A stretch of DNA of 64,000 nt from Yponomeuta sedellus (GCA_934045075.1 OW203734.1:7773016-7837015); one strand, 5' to 3'. Positions 41,135-52,360 are shown, numbered from the stretch's first letter. Numbers and translations are program-made. Notes: generated from the letters alone by a model not told the origin.

Positions 41135-43140
41135 ATGAAGTAAGTTAATCTTGTTTTTTAAGTGCTATATTTTGACAATCGAAAGATTCATTTGATTTCA
41201 AACAATAGACGTTACCTTTTTAAAATTTTACAATTCAAATGCTAGAGTTGAGCAATCCACACGATGAACTCATAAAACAAACATGCTCTTAACCCATCAA
41301 TTGTCAACCCATCAACAAGACTCACTTAATACGTAACGGGTCAAAATAAAAAGCTTTCAATTTCGTCAAAACGTGTAACACTGGTCTCATGCAAGCGATA
41401 ATACATCTACATTTTACAACAGCGCACTCATAGTACAGAATAGTAAATAACAGAAATATCACTTTTGTAGACAAAAAGTCCGTTTATAAAAAATCGATTC
41501 GAAGGTTTACACTATTTACTCCTCTTTTAAACCGGCCTTAACTCCCTCTTAAGACCTTCGGACACTGGGACACGTTTTTGTGTGGGATTCGCCGGGAGAG
41601 TTTTACACAATAGAAATGACAACTTTTAACTTAATTTCGGAATCACTTGAGTAGTGACGGAGCTCGAAGCTTGGAGAATATGTAGTGCTTTCAAAAGTTT
41701 CAGATCTAAAATAATAATTCATTTGAATGTTCATAGCAAGGATGAGAATGAGTGATGAGTAAAGAATGGTTACTCTGTCGAGTTCATGAAAGGCAATATT
41801 TGATATAGCTGAATGTTTATTATCAATTATCATATTCTTACGTGTAGAAGCCCCTTACTAAATTAGTAAATTGAGGCGAGTTAACTATGAATACTCGTGT
41901 ATTCCTTTTCAAATTTACCTTAAAATATATCCTTCTGGACGAATCATCGCGTTTTTGGACCGGCAAGAAAATCTCTTATCAGCAAAGTCAGGAGAACCTG
42001 TTAGAGGCAATTTAATTTAATGGATTTGTCATCGCAATTAATTTAATAGTAACTAATGCTCGAGCGGTGAACGTAAAGAGTTATTTTTTTATACCAAATT
42101 GACATATAACGTTCGTTTAATGGCCTTTGACCGATCGAGCGCGGTGACGGCGAATTGACAAATAGTGTGACGAATCCGAAATAGGTGGGTATATCTCGGA
42201 TTCGTTGTAAAAGTTGTGTGTTAACGGTCTGGCTGGTTCTCACGACAGATCGAACCAATTAAAAGCCGAGTTCGTGATGAGACAATCTGTTTTATTGGCC
42301 AGCTTTGACTGGAGAACACTGGCTATTTTTTCTTAATTTTAGAATAAACTTTCTTTATTCAAAACAATCACTTAAAACGTACTGGCCGTTTACTATTTAA
42401 AAGTAATCACGTTCGTTTTCTACACTGTAAAATTGAATTAAATTTTAGTTTGAAAATGGAATGCGCAGGCAAACAAAATAATAACATACGACGAAAAATA
42501 CCAAGGACATCAGGTGCTGATGAGAAGGTCTGGCCACTACATCCTAAAGTGGAATCAAAAGAATTGTTTTTAATTGCGTCTTTGTAACGCTACACACTTC
42601 ATAAAGTACATATGGCTGTATTTACAAATAACGTGTTCTATTGCGAACGTAAATTGTTAGTAAGAAGAAACCTTATTAGTTTAGTAGTCAACATTAACTG
42701 ATCAAAAGGCGATCTAATAAAAAAATGCCCTCGTTACATATCTGAAAAAATCTATTAACTCTAATAAGACGTAAATTAGCTGAATATTATTGGGTACCTA
42801 AAACAATATATCAACTTTTATTTTTGTAGCACCTGTTTTTGTTTTACTGCTGGGAGTAGTCCTCCCTAACTCATTCCAGAGTTTCTGGTTCTGGGCCACC
42901 AAAGACCACTCCGGTAGCAGCGGTCTCGTACTCAATTTCGAATGACGATAGCTCGATGCTCGATGCCTCGATGTTCCTACCTCGATAGTACGTTTTGTCG
43001 GTGGGTCGTTACCTCGTAAGATCGGCACCTTGAAGGGTTTCTACCTGGAAGGGTGTTTGCCTAGGCGTTTCACTTTCACACCTCATTCATGGCTTGTTGC
43101 CTCGAAAGATCCAGTCTTGAGCTTGAAAATAACAATTTTT
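41135..43140. other. Long stretch without recognised feature
   Basis: Mostly AT-rich. A CpG-containing zone at 42110-42260 includes ACCGATCGAGCGCGGTGACG. 42950-43020 has repeated CTCGATG/CTCGATA motifs. No gene. Confidence 0.45.
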
Positions 43141-43145
43141 TTTTT

Positions 43146-43507
43146 CATCATCAACTCTTTATGTCCCCACTGAGGGTCATGAGTCTCTTTCATGAGAAAG
43201 GTATAGGCTATACTCCACCACAGGGGCCAAGTTCGGATTGGTGGAGGCTTGCAAGACCAGTGGCTGGTCTTACTATCAGAAGCTTTCAAGCCGCCCTAAG
43301 GCCTCTGACTTGGCTTAACGACTGCCATCTATCGACGGCAGCCGGCAACAACTACTTAACCTGCCTTGCGAAGCACAAAATCGCCCGGAAAAATGCCACT
43401 AGCGCTGGTTATACACGGTCACCCATCCGTGCACTGAACGCGCCCTATATTGGTTAACCTTCGTGTTCGTTTAAGATCACTCAGGCAGCCGGGGCTACGA
43501 GTGAGCG
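43146..43507 (-). mobile_element. 5S-type SINE, subfamily 2, full length
   Basis: Tail CATCATCAACTC, tail box variant CCCCACTGAGGGTCATGAG, GGTATAGGCTATACTCCACC, body CTGACTTGGCTTAACGACTG. On the minus strand the head has GATGGGTGACCGTGTATAAC and GAAGGTTAACCAATATAGGG in place of the subfamily 1 boxes, ending at GCTCACTCGTAGCCCCGGCT. Confidence 0.85.
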
Positions 43508-43514
43508 GTTTTTT

Positions 43515-43920
43515 ATAGGAAGAATAAAATTACGAAATATAGCTCCACTCTAACACCCGGCGGAGTGTACCAAACGTAACATTGACGCTTTGATGAGACG
43601 CCACTACCGACAAACACAATGTCCGCGGCCAAATTTATGATTTATTTAATTTGCGCCTCTAATTACACACGATCGGCTGGGGCGTGATTGTTCGTGAGTT
43701 TCGTGATGCCTCTGACAGTCACAAGGTAGTCTTTTGTGGTGCCATCATTGCGTTGTCGGACGTATTAAAGGTAACGTTTATACGTTCAAAAGCAAGACAC
43801 ATGTCACTTATACTACGGGATAATATATTGGCTTGTTGGTATCTTTCACTATAGTTAACTTCCTTATAATACAACCACTGGTCTTGGTAACCAAAATTAA
43901 GATATCCTGTGGTTTGATAA
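43515..43920. other. No feature recognised
   Basis: The 71-codon minus frame (43719-43934) runs into the family Q SINE. Confidence 0.5.
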
Positions 43921-43924
43921 CCAG

Positions 43925-44070
43925 GCAAGACCATCCAGCCATGACGAATTACACCCAGACTGAGGACATATTATGTACTAATTAAGTACGGGTGCGTCAA
44001 GTGGGAGTCGAAGCCACGATGTCTGTATTGGTAGTCAAGCGTGTTAACTACTAAACAAACGAGGCTGTCG
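43925..44070 (-). mobile_element. tRNA-derived SINE (family Q)
   Basis: Minus strand: GACAGCCTCGTTTGTTTAGT, AACACGCTTGACTACCAATA, GGCTTCGACTCCCACTTGAC, then ATGTCCTCAGTCTGGGTGTA. Same plan as 18077-18330. Confidence 0.55.
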
Positions 44071-44074
44071 TTAA

Positions 44075-45600
44075 ATGGGCAGACAACAAATTAAAAAATA
44101 TATATTTTCAGTATCAAACTTAATGTAGGTTACAATTTTTTGTAGGAGTTTCCTTTTAAGCAAGAATTACCTATGTCTGGAAAACTCCCGCTCTTCCTAA
44201 TTGATAAGCATTAATTAAGGTGATTACAGCTGACAATTAATTCAAATTTAGCAAGCAATAAAAATAAATTAAACAACAAACACCTCTCAGAGAGTCGAAA
44301 AACAATACATTACTACTATTATATTACTTTCAAATTGTTTAAAGAAGTCTTAAACAATGAAAACAAAATTAGAATTTATCACGTTGAATCTATCAATAAT
44401 TTTATTACTATAAAAATATAACATTACATGGTACAAATACTCCACTGTAAAGCATAATAATATGCTTCTTTTAAGAGAGAGAGAGATTATACCATTAACC
44501 ACGTGAGCTTACCGCATATTAGCTATTTCAAGTAGTAAGGTATATGAACTCATCAGTCACTGAGGTTTCTTCACAATATTATCTCTTACAGTTTAGAAGT
44601 GATTGCTCGTCCGATTTGTGTCCCCTAAACGTACTAGCTAAGTTTCAGTATGATTCAATTATGTATTTCGTTGATGTCTTTTATAAATAAAAATCCCACT
44701 TGTATGACCATTACTCCTTGAGTAGCAGCCTTAATTATTACGCATTTTCCGTATTTTTTCTTTCCTGTATACGCAAGTAAATTTTTCTGTGTTCTCAATC
44801 TGGGCATAGTGAAGTTAGTCAAGTTGATCGGTTGTGAATGATCGACTGATTTCACCTAAGTAGTAGTCAAGCACAGAAGGATTTCCAGTCGAATTATTCC
44901 TTTTTTTAAGCACATAAGATATAATAATTGTACTCAATGACAGCCACAGTTCGATTGCCAACAAATGGATTCGAATTATTGTAATGACGAATGCTGTACT
45001 CATGTGGTTTTTGTGATGTTATTTTGACGAACTCAAGGATGCTTTTTTGTCGTTTCAAAGATGTACCTACACGATTTACGACGTATGTCGTGCGTAAATT
45101 CATACATACTCGTACCTAGATAGAAATCAGGTGTGATCACGTCGACAGCACATGAACACTTACACACCTTTTCGTACTTTATTCAGTTATGATAAGGGCA
45201 ACTTTGCAACAAAAATGTAAAGGTTGACTTACTGGCGAATGTGTCCCGCCGTATTTTAAAAATCAACTTATCAAAGTAAAATGTCAATACAAAGTACAAT
45301 GTTACGTTATATGTAGTAGGTACTGACTGTGCCCCGCGGTGTTACCCACGCTTTATCGATTTTCCCATGGGAATAAGATATTTTCCAGCAGTAAAACGTA
45401 GCCTATATGTAGCCCGTGTTTAATAAAGTCAATCTGATATAGATCGCTTTGGATCAATCTGTGTACAGTCTATTTATTCTTACTTGTCCAATTTAGTAAA
45501 CAAGATTCTACCCGTAAACTGTAACTTTTTAGTCTTTTTAGCCTTAATTCCATAAATGAAGTAACTTGGAGCACTCTATTAGATAACACGCTGCCAATTT
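44075..45600. other. Mostly unrecognised; family H block at 44470-44610
   Basis: GAGAGAGAGATTATACC, CACGTGAGCTTACCGCATAT and TGAGGTTTCTTCACAATATT at 44475-44585 are family H modules. The remainder is AT-rich with no gene. Confidence 0.45.
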
Positions 45601-45620
45601 TATAAACATAGTTCATGATA

Positions 45621-45708
45621 TTTAAAAGCCTCTAAAACTTAGCCTCTAAATAGGTTTTTAAATTTGTTCCTTAGCACGGGTTAGTGCATTAAAAATAAAA
45701 ATAGTCTA
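45621..45708 (+). mobile_element. tRNA-like retroposon (family B), tail only, 13-bp target duplication
   Basis: ATAGTTCATGATA flanks it at 45608-45620 and 45709-45721. It contains only AGCCTCTAAATAGGTTTTTA and the tail TTAGCACGGGTTAGTGCATT, then AAAAATAAAAATAGTCTA. This proves the tail is the 3' end of an independently mobile, 5'-truncatable element. Confidence 0.85.
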
Positions 45709-45839
45709 ATAGTTCATGATAGTTCAATTTGCGAGAAAATTTCTAGTTTAGGCATCTAATCTCAATTTTAAGGTTAGAATCTTGTTTACTAAATTGGACA
45801 AGTAAGAATAAATAGACTGTAGAGAGAGTGGCGCAGTTT

Positions 45840-45955
45840 AACAGAACATAACATTTACATACAGGCACAAACATTGCTTCTGGCCCCACACCCTGTGTCG
45901 TGGGAACCAGAAACAACGACATCACAAACATGTAAACATCCAAGACCTGAAATCC
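45840..45955 (-). mobile_element. Family R SINE body/tail fragment
   Basis: ACATAACATTTACATACAGG, CATTGCTTCTGGCCCCACAC and GTGGGAACCAGAAACAACGA are the same as 27390-27465. Confidence 0.75.
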
Positions 45956-46047
45956 TGACCAGTGCGACTTTTAACACTAAAAGGCAAAGATCCTATCGTT
46001 TTTTATAGATCTTTTTTGCAATAAGTACATAGTATTAACAACAAAAA

Positions 46048-46065
46048 CGAGACAACGTTGTCTCG
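46048..46065. repeat. Perfect 18-bp palindrome
   Basis: CGAGACAACGTTGTCTCG is its own reverse complement. TGTCTCGTTAACC follows nearby. Confidence 0.8.
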
Positions 46066-46089
46066 GGTGTTGGATAAATGTCTCGTTAA

Positions 46090-46143
46090 CCTGAGTGATA
46101 GATTCCAATAACTTAATTGGATTGGGCCACGAGCGCTTCGAAT
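46090..46143 (-). mobile_element. 5S-type SINE head fragment
   Basis: GAGTGATAGATTCCAATAAC and GGGCCACGAGCGCTTCG match the reverse of the SINE start (CGAAGCGCTCGTGGCCTAGT). Body absent. Confidence 0.6.
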
Positions 46144-46149
46144 GAGTTT

Positions 46150-47200
46150 TTACTAAGGTAAAATCAATCTATTTCATTGAATCATCTTGATTCGATTCGA
46201 ATCATCAGCTCATAATTCGATTAAGTATACTTTATTGCCCGTAATTGTTGCGGCTGAACGGTACCTGAAAAATATATTTTATTCTGGTTGACGCTCTGGG
46301 GACTCTGAATAACAATGATGACAGAAGCGTGTTACAATCAGCTATAAATTACCTCTACACCTCTTCATAGAAATTATTTCTAAACTCGCTTAATTGTCAA
46401 TCACTACTGTATCTATTAAAAATATTCTAGAATGTACCCTTCAATAGTATCTATTGAATAAAGTGGAGATATATTTTGTGTCAGTGCCTCGCTGAGGCGT
46501 CAAATGAACGTCAATCATTGAGTTGACATTGACATTCTTAATAAAGACCCGCCAATGACTTGACATCGTAGAAAATGCATCAGTAATAGTCGCCTATTGA
46601 ATGTGTACAGTAAATCTTTGATGCTATGCATTGTGTGATGTGAAGATTATGTTGATGCCAAATATAAAAAAAATGTGTAGAATTGAAACATAAATAACGG
46701 TTTAATTTTTTGTTCTAATGTAATTTAAAAGCCATCTGTGGAATGATTTTAGGATGTATGTTTTGATTTTTTTACGGAGTTGAAAATTGTGACAGTTTAC
46801 TCCTTCCTTTCTGCACATAGTAGTTTATTATATTTACTATATTAAGCTAAATTGTCGCATTTTACTACAGGACAAACAAATTACATTCACAAAATGTTTT
46901 GTTTGACAAAATGAAACATCACGTGCAACATATAAGATATGAGAACTAGCATAGTTTTAAATTTGTCTATTATTAATTTACCTGTTTTAAACTTTCACGA
47001 CTTGTACACATAGTTATAATTTTAATCGGGAAAGTGGTTTGAAACTGTCGCAAACGTGGGATCCGGTCATCAAGAAGTGTTCGAGTGGAAAAAAGTCGCA
47101 TGGCTTATCGTCCGACATTGTCAGTGTAGTGTGTCGCAACCCTAATAGTGCTTTGTGAAGGCTGATTGAGGGTAGTCTGGAACCTCATCAGCCGAAGATG
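46150..47200. other. AT-rich stretch, nothing recognised
   Basis: No gene or repeat partner noted. Confidence 0.5.
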
Positions 47201-47204
47201 CGAA

Positions 47205-47310
47205 CGGGTGCCAGCCATCAGTCTTTTTGTGACCACGATGACTGTAACGTCGTCGAAACGTCGAGGTAAAATAGCGATAAATTACTACGCGATAAAGCCC
47301 CGAAAATATT
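47205..47310 (+). repeat. GAAACGTCG-box repeat
   Basis: GTGACCACGATGACTGTAAC, then GTCGTCGAAACGTCGAGGTA and ACTACGCGATAAAGCCCCGA. Shares the GAAACGTCG box with 29637-29783, 50385-50460 and 55575-55665. Confidence 0.5.
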
Positions 47311-47517
47311 CTAACTATTAATTTACATATCTAATATTATTTTTATTTTAATTCGGGAGGGACCATACAAGCAGCCATATGTCTGGCACATAAGCGGAAC
47401 AAATGGAGAGAGCTGGTGGCAAAAGCTGCCCCATAGTCACGTCCTTCACCTATGAGAATACGACGAAGAAGAATAATATTAATTTAATTTAAAATATAGA
47501 ATTCCTGTGCTGTGTGG

Positions 47518-47772
47518 TGTCGGCCTAGAGAATATCACCAACCCAAATTCTTCCCGCGGGTGTCGTAAAAGGCGACTAAGGGACACAAACCAGGGGGTGG
47601 GCAGCAGCGCCACCTGCAGTACAATTCCACCAAACTGTGATCCCTACCCGCATGCCCAGGGTGGGGATTATGGGCATTACTCCCCAATGATGGCACAACC
47701 TCACGCTATGGCGCTCATCAGGGGAGGGCTATGTCCTGCAGTGGACTAATATAGTCTGAAGAAGAAGAAGAT
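47518..47772 (+). mobile_element. Family A repeat, most complete copy, (GAA)n tail
   Basis: Begins GTCGGCCTAGAGAATATCAC, CAACCCAAATTCTTCCCGCG, GTGTCGTAAAAGGCGACTAA, GGGGGTGGGCAGCAGCGCCA, ... GTCCTGCAGTGGACTAATAT, ends AGTCTGAAGAAGAAGAAG. No coding capacity beyond a chance 80-codon frame, so it is a 3' end of a longer LINE or a non-autonomous element. Confidence 0.8.
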
Positions 47773-47779
47773 AGAATTC

Positions 47780-48195
47780 CGCTAAACCATTTAAGAGGCT
47801 ACTTTTAAATAAGGTTTCCATGACGCTGGTAACGATTTCGTACTGAAAAGCAAAGAAGATCTTCTACATCTACATTAGCTTTCAAAGAAACCACAATTGT
47901 TTCATTTGTTAAATTTTGAAACTTTAATCTAGTACTATCTTTGAAAGTAGCCGGTAAAGCAACTAAACTTTTATAGCCGTACGTACATAATATAATATGA
48001 ATTAACGTTGAACAGGCGGTGGTAGTCAAAGCGTAAAAGAATAGTAAAAACCCGTATGGTAGGCTTCGTCAATTTCCCTTAGTGATTTCTCTTATGAGGA
48101 CATTACATCACGGTCAATATACTTTACACGGTGGCAGGTACGCAACCAGTGCATATTATTACTAATAGAGAGGGGAAATGTCTGTCTGTTCGTTT
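47780..48195. other. No feature recognised
   Basis: AT-rich DNA. Confidence 0.5.
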
Positions 48196-48199
48196 TCTA

Positions 48200-48310
48200 A
48201 GGGTTTTATAAAAAGCCAGTACCTGCAGTAAGGAAATTTGAGTTTTTGAGGTGTTTGAAATTGCCAATGCACGGTGAACACGTATGGTAATTAGGCCCAT
48301 TCTCTTTCTG
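48200..48310 (-). repeat. Family H dispersed repeat fragment
   Basis: TTGAGGTGTTTGAAATTGCC, AATTAGGCCCATTCTCTTTC: parallels 1620-1690 and 2630-2710. Confidence 0.5.
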
Positions 48311-48503
48311 AAGCCTTATGCCCTGAAATTGAACTTACATAGGCTGTATAAAAAGCATTTTCATACAGTAACTAACAGTTAAGTAAGCAATTCGGAGCAG
48401 TGTCTTCCCAAGATAGGCATTCGTTATATTGTAGATAATTATATTAGGAATTGTTATTGTTGTTTTAGTTGATTTTGCTTTAAATATGTAGTATGAGTAA
48501 AAT

Positions 48504-48620
48504 CTCCACCATCCGGACTTGGCCCCCGTGGTGGAGTATGGCGCGTACCTTCCTCAGGGAAAAGACCCGTGCCCCTCGGTGGGGACATAATGGGTTGATC
48601 ATGATCATGATGATGATGAG
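48504..48620 (+). mobile_element. 5S-type SINE tail fragment, subfamily 2
   Basis: TCCGGACTTGGCCCCCGTGG, TACCTTCCTCAGGGAAAAGA, TGCCCCTCGGTGGGGACATA, ATGGGTTGATCATGATCATG then ATGATGATGAG. The tail is (TGA)n-like, unlike the GATAT/CGAT tails of subfamily 1. Confidence 0.75.
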
Positions 48621-48624
48621 TAAA

Positions 48625-48860
48625 GCCTCACTGTTTTTTCCTATCCTCGAAAAGCGTTAGTTATTTTGAAAGTTGGGTAAACGACTCGACTATTTTCTTA
48701 CATGTAAGACGCGGGAAGATATTTTAAGCAGTCATTAATAGCATAAAATTACTAGTTACTAACAATGCTACAGCAAAATTTTATAAGTAAAATACAAATG
48801 TTTTTATTCAAAGTATAACACAGAAACTGCGAATAATGAAGCTTACAAGTTAATCAAGCT
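48625..48860. other. No feature recognised
   Basis: AT-rich DNA between a SINE and a CpG-rich patch. Confidence 0.5.
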
Positions 48861-48869
48861 CAAAATACC

Positions 48870-49215
48870 TTCCTTTTCGAAGCGGTGGACCAGCGATCAG
48901 AGGCAGATTTCTAACTGCAGCAGAATGTGCATGGCCAGGGACAGAATGTGGACGAGTACGGGCTGATTGTTGGATGTTAAAAGGGAGGACTCTTTTTTCA
49001 AACAAGCCTAGCCGAAGCCGCCGGAAGCGTATAGTCCGCGCGGATCTAGCGGTCGCGTCGCCGTTGTGTGACCGTTCCGTCCACTGCGCCCGCGCAGCTG
49101 AATTATTCATGTGCACAATGGACGGGACGTGTGTAATTAAAAGTCTTGCGCAGAAGAAAGGTGATAAAAACCCCTGACACCGTCCTGGGGCCAGCGACTC
49201 GGCCGAGGTTTGTTT
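48870..49215. other. GC/CpG-rich island without recognised gene
   Basis: AGTCCGCGCGGATCTAGCGG and CGTCGCCGTTGTGTGACCGT are unusually CpG-rich for this window. Overlapping frames on both strands (67 and 88 codons) contain no domain. A promoter or first exon is possible but not shown. Confidence 0.3.
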
Positions 49216-49351
49216 TTCGATCGTGGGGTTACTGGAAGAGGTGCTACTGGCGATAATACTCTTGTCAGTTTGACGATGTATTCATTTATTTTGCGTACGG
49301 TATACAGCGGGTTAAATACGAAAGGGAGGCCACCAACCCAATCGGTGACTT

Positions 49352-49590
49352 TCTTAAAAACCTATTTAGAGGCAAAAAATTCCACCCATGTCGGGATTCG
49401 AACCCGCGACCTCTGGCTATCCGTGCCAGCGCTCTTTTCAACTGAGCTAATTGGCGACTCACCGGCATCAGTGAAATTTCGAACCTCTTTACAATATTCT
49501 CTGTATTACGTACAGGCAGCGACATCTGGCTGAAGTAATTTGCGTCACTTGCAGCCCCGAGTACCTACTTTGCAGTTAGGTTTTACATCG
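49352..49590 (+). mobile_element. tRNA-like retroposon (family B), head arm with antisense tRNA unit
   Basis: TTAAAAACCTATTTAGAGGC, antisense tRNA-like unit (49383-49455), AGTGAAATTTCGAACCTCTT, then centre sequence ACAGGCAGCGACATCTGGCT and TCACTTGCAGCCCCGAGTAC, which is in reverse at 32230-32290. No TTAGCACGGG tail follows directly. Confidence 0.7.
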
Positions 49591-49625
49591 GAATGATATC
49601 GCTGTACCCACTTGAATATATTCTT

Positions 49626-49855
49626 TTTAATGCACTAACCCGTGCTGAGGACAATTTTAAAAACCTATTTAGAGTTCTGATTTAGACTTCTGTACGTAAT
49701 ACAGAGAATATTGTAAAGAGGTTCGAAATTTCACTGATACCGGTGAGTCGCCCATTAGCTCAGTTGGAAGAGCGCTGGCACGGATAGCCAGAGGTCGCGG
49801 GTTCGAATCCCGGCATGGGTGGATTTTTTAGCCTCTAAGTAGGTTTTAAAAATTA
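49626..49855 (-). mobile_element. tRNA-like retroposon (family B), second copy, opposite orientation
   Basis: The tail on the minus strand (TTGTCCTCAGCACGGGTTAG) is at the left end; GTACGTAATACAGAGAATAT and the tRNA-like unit (49750-49823, sense on the plus strand) are at the right. With 49352-49590 it forms a large inverted repeat. Confidence 0.7.
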
Positions 49856-49904
49856 TTTAATTTGTGCAGGTCGCACTAACTTTTTCTTAGAAGCGTGTCG
49901 ATAT

Positions 49905-49985
49905 CAATACATCGTGGTGAAAGGATTCGCCAATCATCGTAAGGGACTCTCTGATTGTTGCACAGGGTGCCTAGATGTATTTAGT
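49905..49985 (+). repeat. Family P dispersed repeat
   Basis: GGATTCGCCAATCATCGTAA and GGGACTCTCTGATTGTTGCA; partner at 28665-28748. Confidence 0.6.
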
Positions 49986-49989
49986 GAAT

Positions 49990-50365
49990 ACAAGGTTCGG
50001 AGAGGCATGAGCTTTCACTGAACTCTTTTCATGAACCTCACCTACTAACTGACTAATACGGATAATTGCATTGTAAGGATAGGTATTGAAATCTTACGTG
50101 TTCGTTACAGAGTAATATGACAACGATTGAACGAATTTAATGACAGTTTGGCACTGAAATAAATCAAATCAAATAAAAACAAAGTACGTGCGGTCCAAAG
50201 AAAACATATATATTTTAAAAGAAAATGCCTTCCGTGCTGCCAGTAAAATTATTATCAGACAGTTATTATATATGTCAAATAACAGTCACCATAAAGCGCT
50301 TTTTTTAATGCAACCACGAGTTCACATAGTACATAAAATATTTTTAAAAGAATATCGTTTTTTCT
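49990..50365. other. AT-rich, nothing recognised
   Basis: No gene or repeat partner noted. Confidence 0.5.
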
Positions 50366-50371
50366 AAGGTT

Positions 50372-50490
50372 AACACGAGCAGGATGACTGACACGTCATC
50401 CGGGACCACGGCATCTGAAAAAGTGCTGAAACGTCGGAAAATTGTAAAAATGTAATAAACGAGCATAAATCCGTATAAAAATAGTTTTAA
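50372..50490 (+). repeat. GAAACGTCGG-box repeat (family S)
   Basis: CATCCGGGACCACGGCATCT, AAAAGTGCTGAAACGTCGGA and AAATGTAATAAACGAGCATA, colinear with the reverse of 55565-55665. Confidence 0.65.
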
Positions 50491-50494
50491 TAAT

Positions 50495-51140
50495 ATCGTT
50501 TTGCTGAAACATTTAGAATTAAGAATATCCGGTAAATCTTACTTACATTACTTGGATCTAGTAACACTACTCGCAAGTAATAACGGAACAGCTAGGTTTT
50601 TCTAAACGCGAGAAGAGTATTGAGTTGTAAAGCTTAACACTTGAAATTATTTACGTTTCAAAACGATACAGCGAAGTAAGCGGCAAGAGGCCACTAACTA
50701 CGCCACATATTATAAATTATTTAACTAACAACCTAGGGGAACACAATTATTGCTCACTCTCTGTGACTTCGGAATAGATTAGAGTGCGTACCTTGATACA
50801 AATCTATTGCCTTAAGGCGAGCTTTGCTTGGCACTTGTATATGATGGCCGATGAGAGAAAGAAGTGGCGAGTGGCGTATTTTAAGCGCAGCTCTACGCTC
50901 AGTAGTGGACGAAAATGGGCTGGTGCTCCGAATTGTTGCTTTGCGTGGTAAAGCGTGGTCCTTGAATCAGGGTATATTAATTTGGAATACATCGTAGGAT
51001 GGACACTTATCACTTTTGTAGATCGACGAAAAAAGTTGATTGCCAAGGGAGGCTGGATATGGTTGATCGAACATACCTCTACCATCACTTTATCCTTTTT
51101 CCACGTCCTGCGGTTGACTGGTAGAAAATGTTGGTCGTAT
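50495..51140. other. No feature recognised
   Basis: The 94-codon minus frame (50804-51088) lacks any known domain. Confidence 0.45.
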
Positions 51141-51158
51141 GGAACATTTTAATAAATA

Positions 51159-51263
51159 CCGATACCGATATCAACCCCTGTATGGCCCCACTGCTGGGGC
51201 ACGGGTCTCTTCCTGCCTCACAGGAAGGTTAGACCATACTCCACCACGGGGGCTAAGTCCGAG
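51159..51263 (-). mobile_element. 5S-type SINE, tail-only copy with 11-bp target duplication
   Basis: TTTAATAAATA flanks it at 51148-51158 and 51264-51274. Tail CCGATACCGATATCAACCCC, tail box CCCCACTGCTGGGGCACGGG, ends at GGGGGCTAAGTCCGAG. A clean 105-bp 5'-truncated insertion. Confidence 0.85.
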
Positions 51264-51290
51264 TTTAATAAATAAGTAAGATTTTATTAT

Positions 51291-51374
51291 TGGCTGGATG
51301 AGGATTACCGAGGACGGAGAGGGAAGTGGCGAGCCTTGGGGGAAGCCTATACTCACTACAGACTGATTGATTGA
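51291..51374 (+). pseudogene. RTE-type LINE C-terminus
   Basis: Reads WLDEDYRGRRGKWRALGEAY then THYRLID and stops at 51372-51374. The W-R-x-L-G-E-A-Y motif is the RTE-like protein end. The rest is absent. Confidence 0.65.
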
Positions 51375-51461
51375 ATTAGTATAGCTTGTGTACTATAGCG
51401 CTCTACTTATTAAAACGCTTCTTTAAGGAATAATACTTTCTTTTGTGTATTATTCGCATTT

Positions 51462-51825
51462 GAAGCGCTCGTGGCCTAGTCGAACCAAGTGATTGGAATC
51501 AATCACTTGAGTTAAGCAACAACAGGCACGGTAAGGTGCAGAATGGGTGACCGTCCTGTGACTACCGCTAGTGGCATTTTTCCGACCGCTTCTGTGCTTC
51601 GCAAGGCACGTTAAGCCGTTGGTGCCGGCTGTCATGTAATGGCAGTCGTCAAGTCATGTCAGAGGCCTCATGGGCGGCTTGATAACTTCTGACAGTAAGA
51701 CCCGCCAGTGTCTTATAATGCTCCACCAACCCGGACGTATATGTGGAGTATGGCCTAACCTTCCTGCGATGCAGGAAGAGACCCGTGCCCCAACAGTGGG
51801 GACATACAAGGGTTGATATCGACAT
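51462..51825 (+). mobile_element. 5S-type SINE, full length
   Basis: Head GAAGCGCTCGTGGCCTAGTC, GAGTTAAGCAACAACAGGCA, GAATGGGTGACCGTCCTGTG, body, tail box CCCCAACAGTGGGGACATAC and GGTTGATATCGACAT. No clear target duplication. Confidence 0.85.
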
Positions 51826-51845
51826 TCTTTTTAGTATCTTTTTTT

Positions 51846-52173
51846 TTTGATGACAGGATACGCAATAGTTTGATTAGGGTTAGAGAATGTTGTGGACTGA
51901 AAGAGGATGTAGTGACTAAAATTGAGAAAGGTTGCGTTGGTTTGGAGAGGATGAAGGAAGAAAGATTGACGAAACAAATATATATTGCTAATGTGAGTGG
52001 AAGGGCTGGTAAAGGACGTCCCAGGCGGACATACATCGACCAAATAGGGGATGTATTACCAAAGGGAAAGATAAAAAGTACCCGGAACCGGCATGCGTGC
52101 ATGCAACGACTTATGAACGTTGATGAAGCGAAGGTGATCTGTCAGGATCGTGGCAAGTGGCAGTCCCTGGTCT
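51846..52173 (+). pseudogene. LINE protein C-terminal fragment (family D), longest copy
   Basis: An open frame reads about 110 residues: DDRIRNSLIRVRECC, EERLTKQIYIANVSGRAGKG, RPRRTYIDQIGDVLPKGK, then RNRHACMQRLMNVDEAKVI and DRGKWQSLV. The G-R-x-G-R-P-R-[RK]-x-[WY]-x-D-[QE]-I segment with a downstream D-R-x-K-W-[RQ] is the post-RT C-terminal end of a group of LINE proteins. The domain architecture before it (RT) is gone. The 5S-type SINE tail abuts the 5' side and a minus-strand family A repeat truncates the 3' side, so the frame's annotated start and end lie in other repeats. This copy defines the shorter family D ends elsewhere. Confidence 0.75.
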
Positions 52174-52360
52174 CCTCTAAGGAGCGCCACGTTGTGATGG
52201 GGTAATGCCCATAAACCCCACGCTGGGCATGCGGGTTGGGGATCGCATTTTGGTAGAATTGTACTGCACGGGGCCCTGCTGCCCACCCCCCCCTCGGTTT
52301 GTGTCCCTTAGTCGCCTTTTACGACACCCGCGGGAAGAATTGGGTTGGTGCTATTCTGTT
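52174..52360 (-). mobile_element. Family A repeat inserted against the family D LINE
   Basis: TCCTCTAAGGAGCGCCACGT, GCCCATAAACCCCACGCTGG, CGTTTACGACACCC-type block (TTACGACACCCGCGGGAAGA) and TTGGGTTGGTGCTATTCTG. The 3' tail is missing. Confidence 0.75.

Noticed and set aside
49750..49823. Functional tRNA gene
   Set aside because: The cloverleaf nearly forms, but the anticodon loop has C at position 33, the GGA anticodon lacks the serine long variable arm, and the unit always sits inside a multi-copy retroposon.
51755..52102. 115-codon minus-strand frame
   Set aside because: Antisense shadow of the SINE tail and family D LINE fragment.
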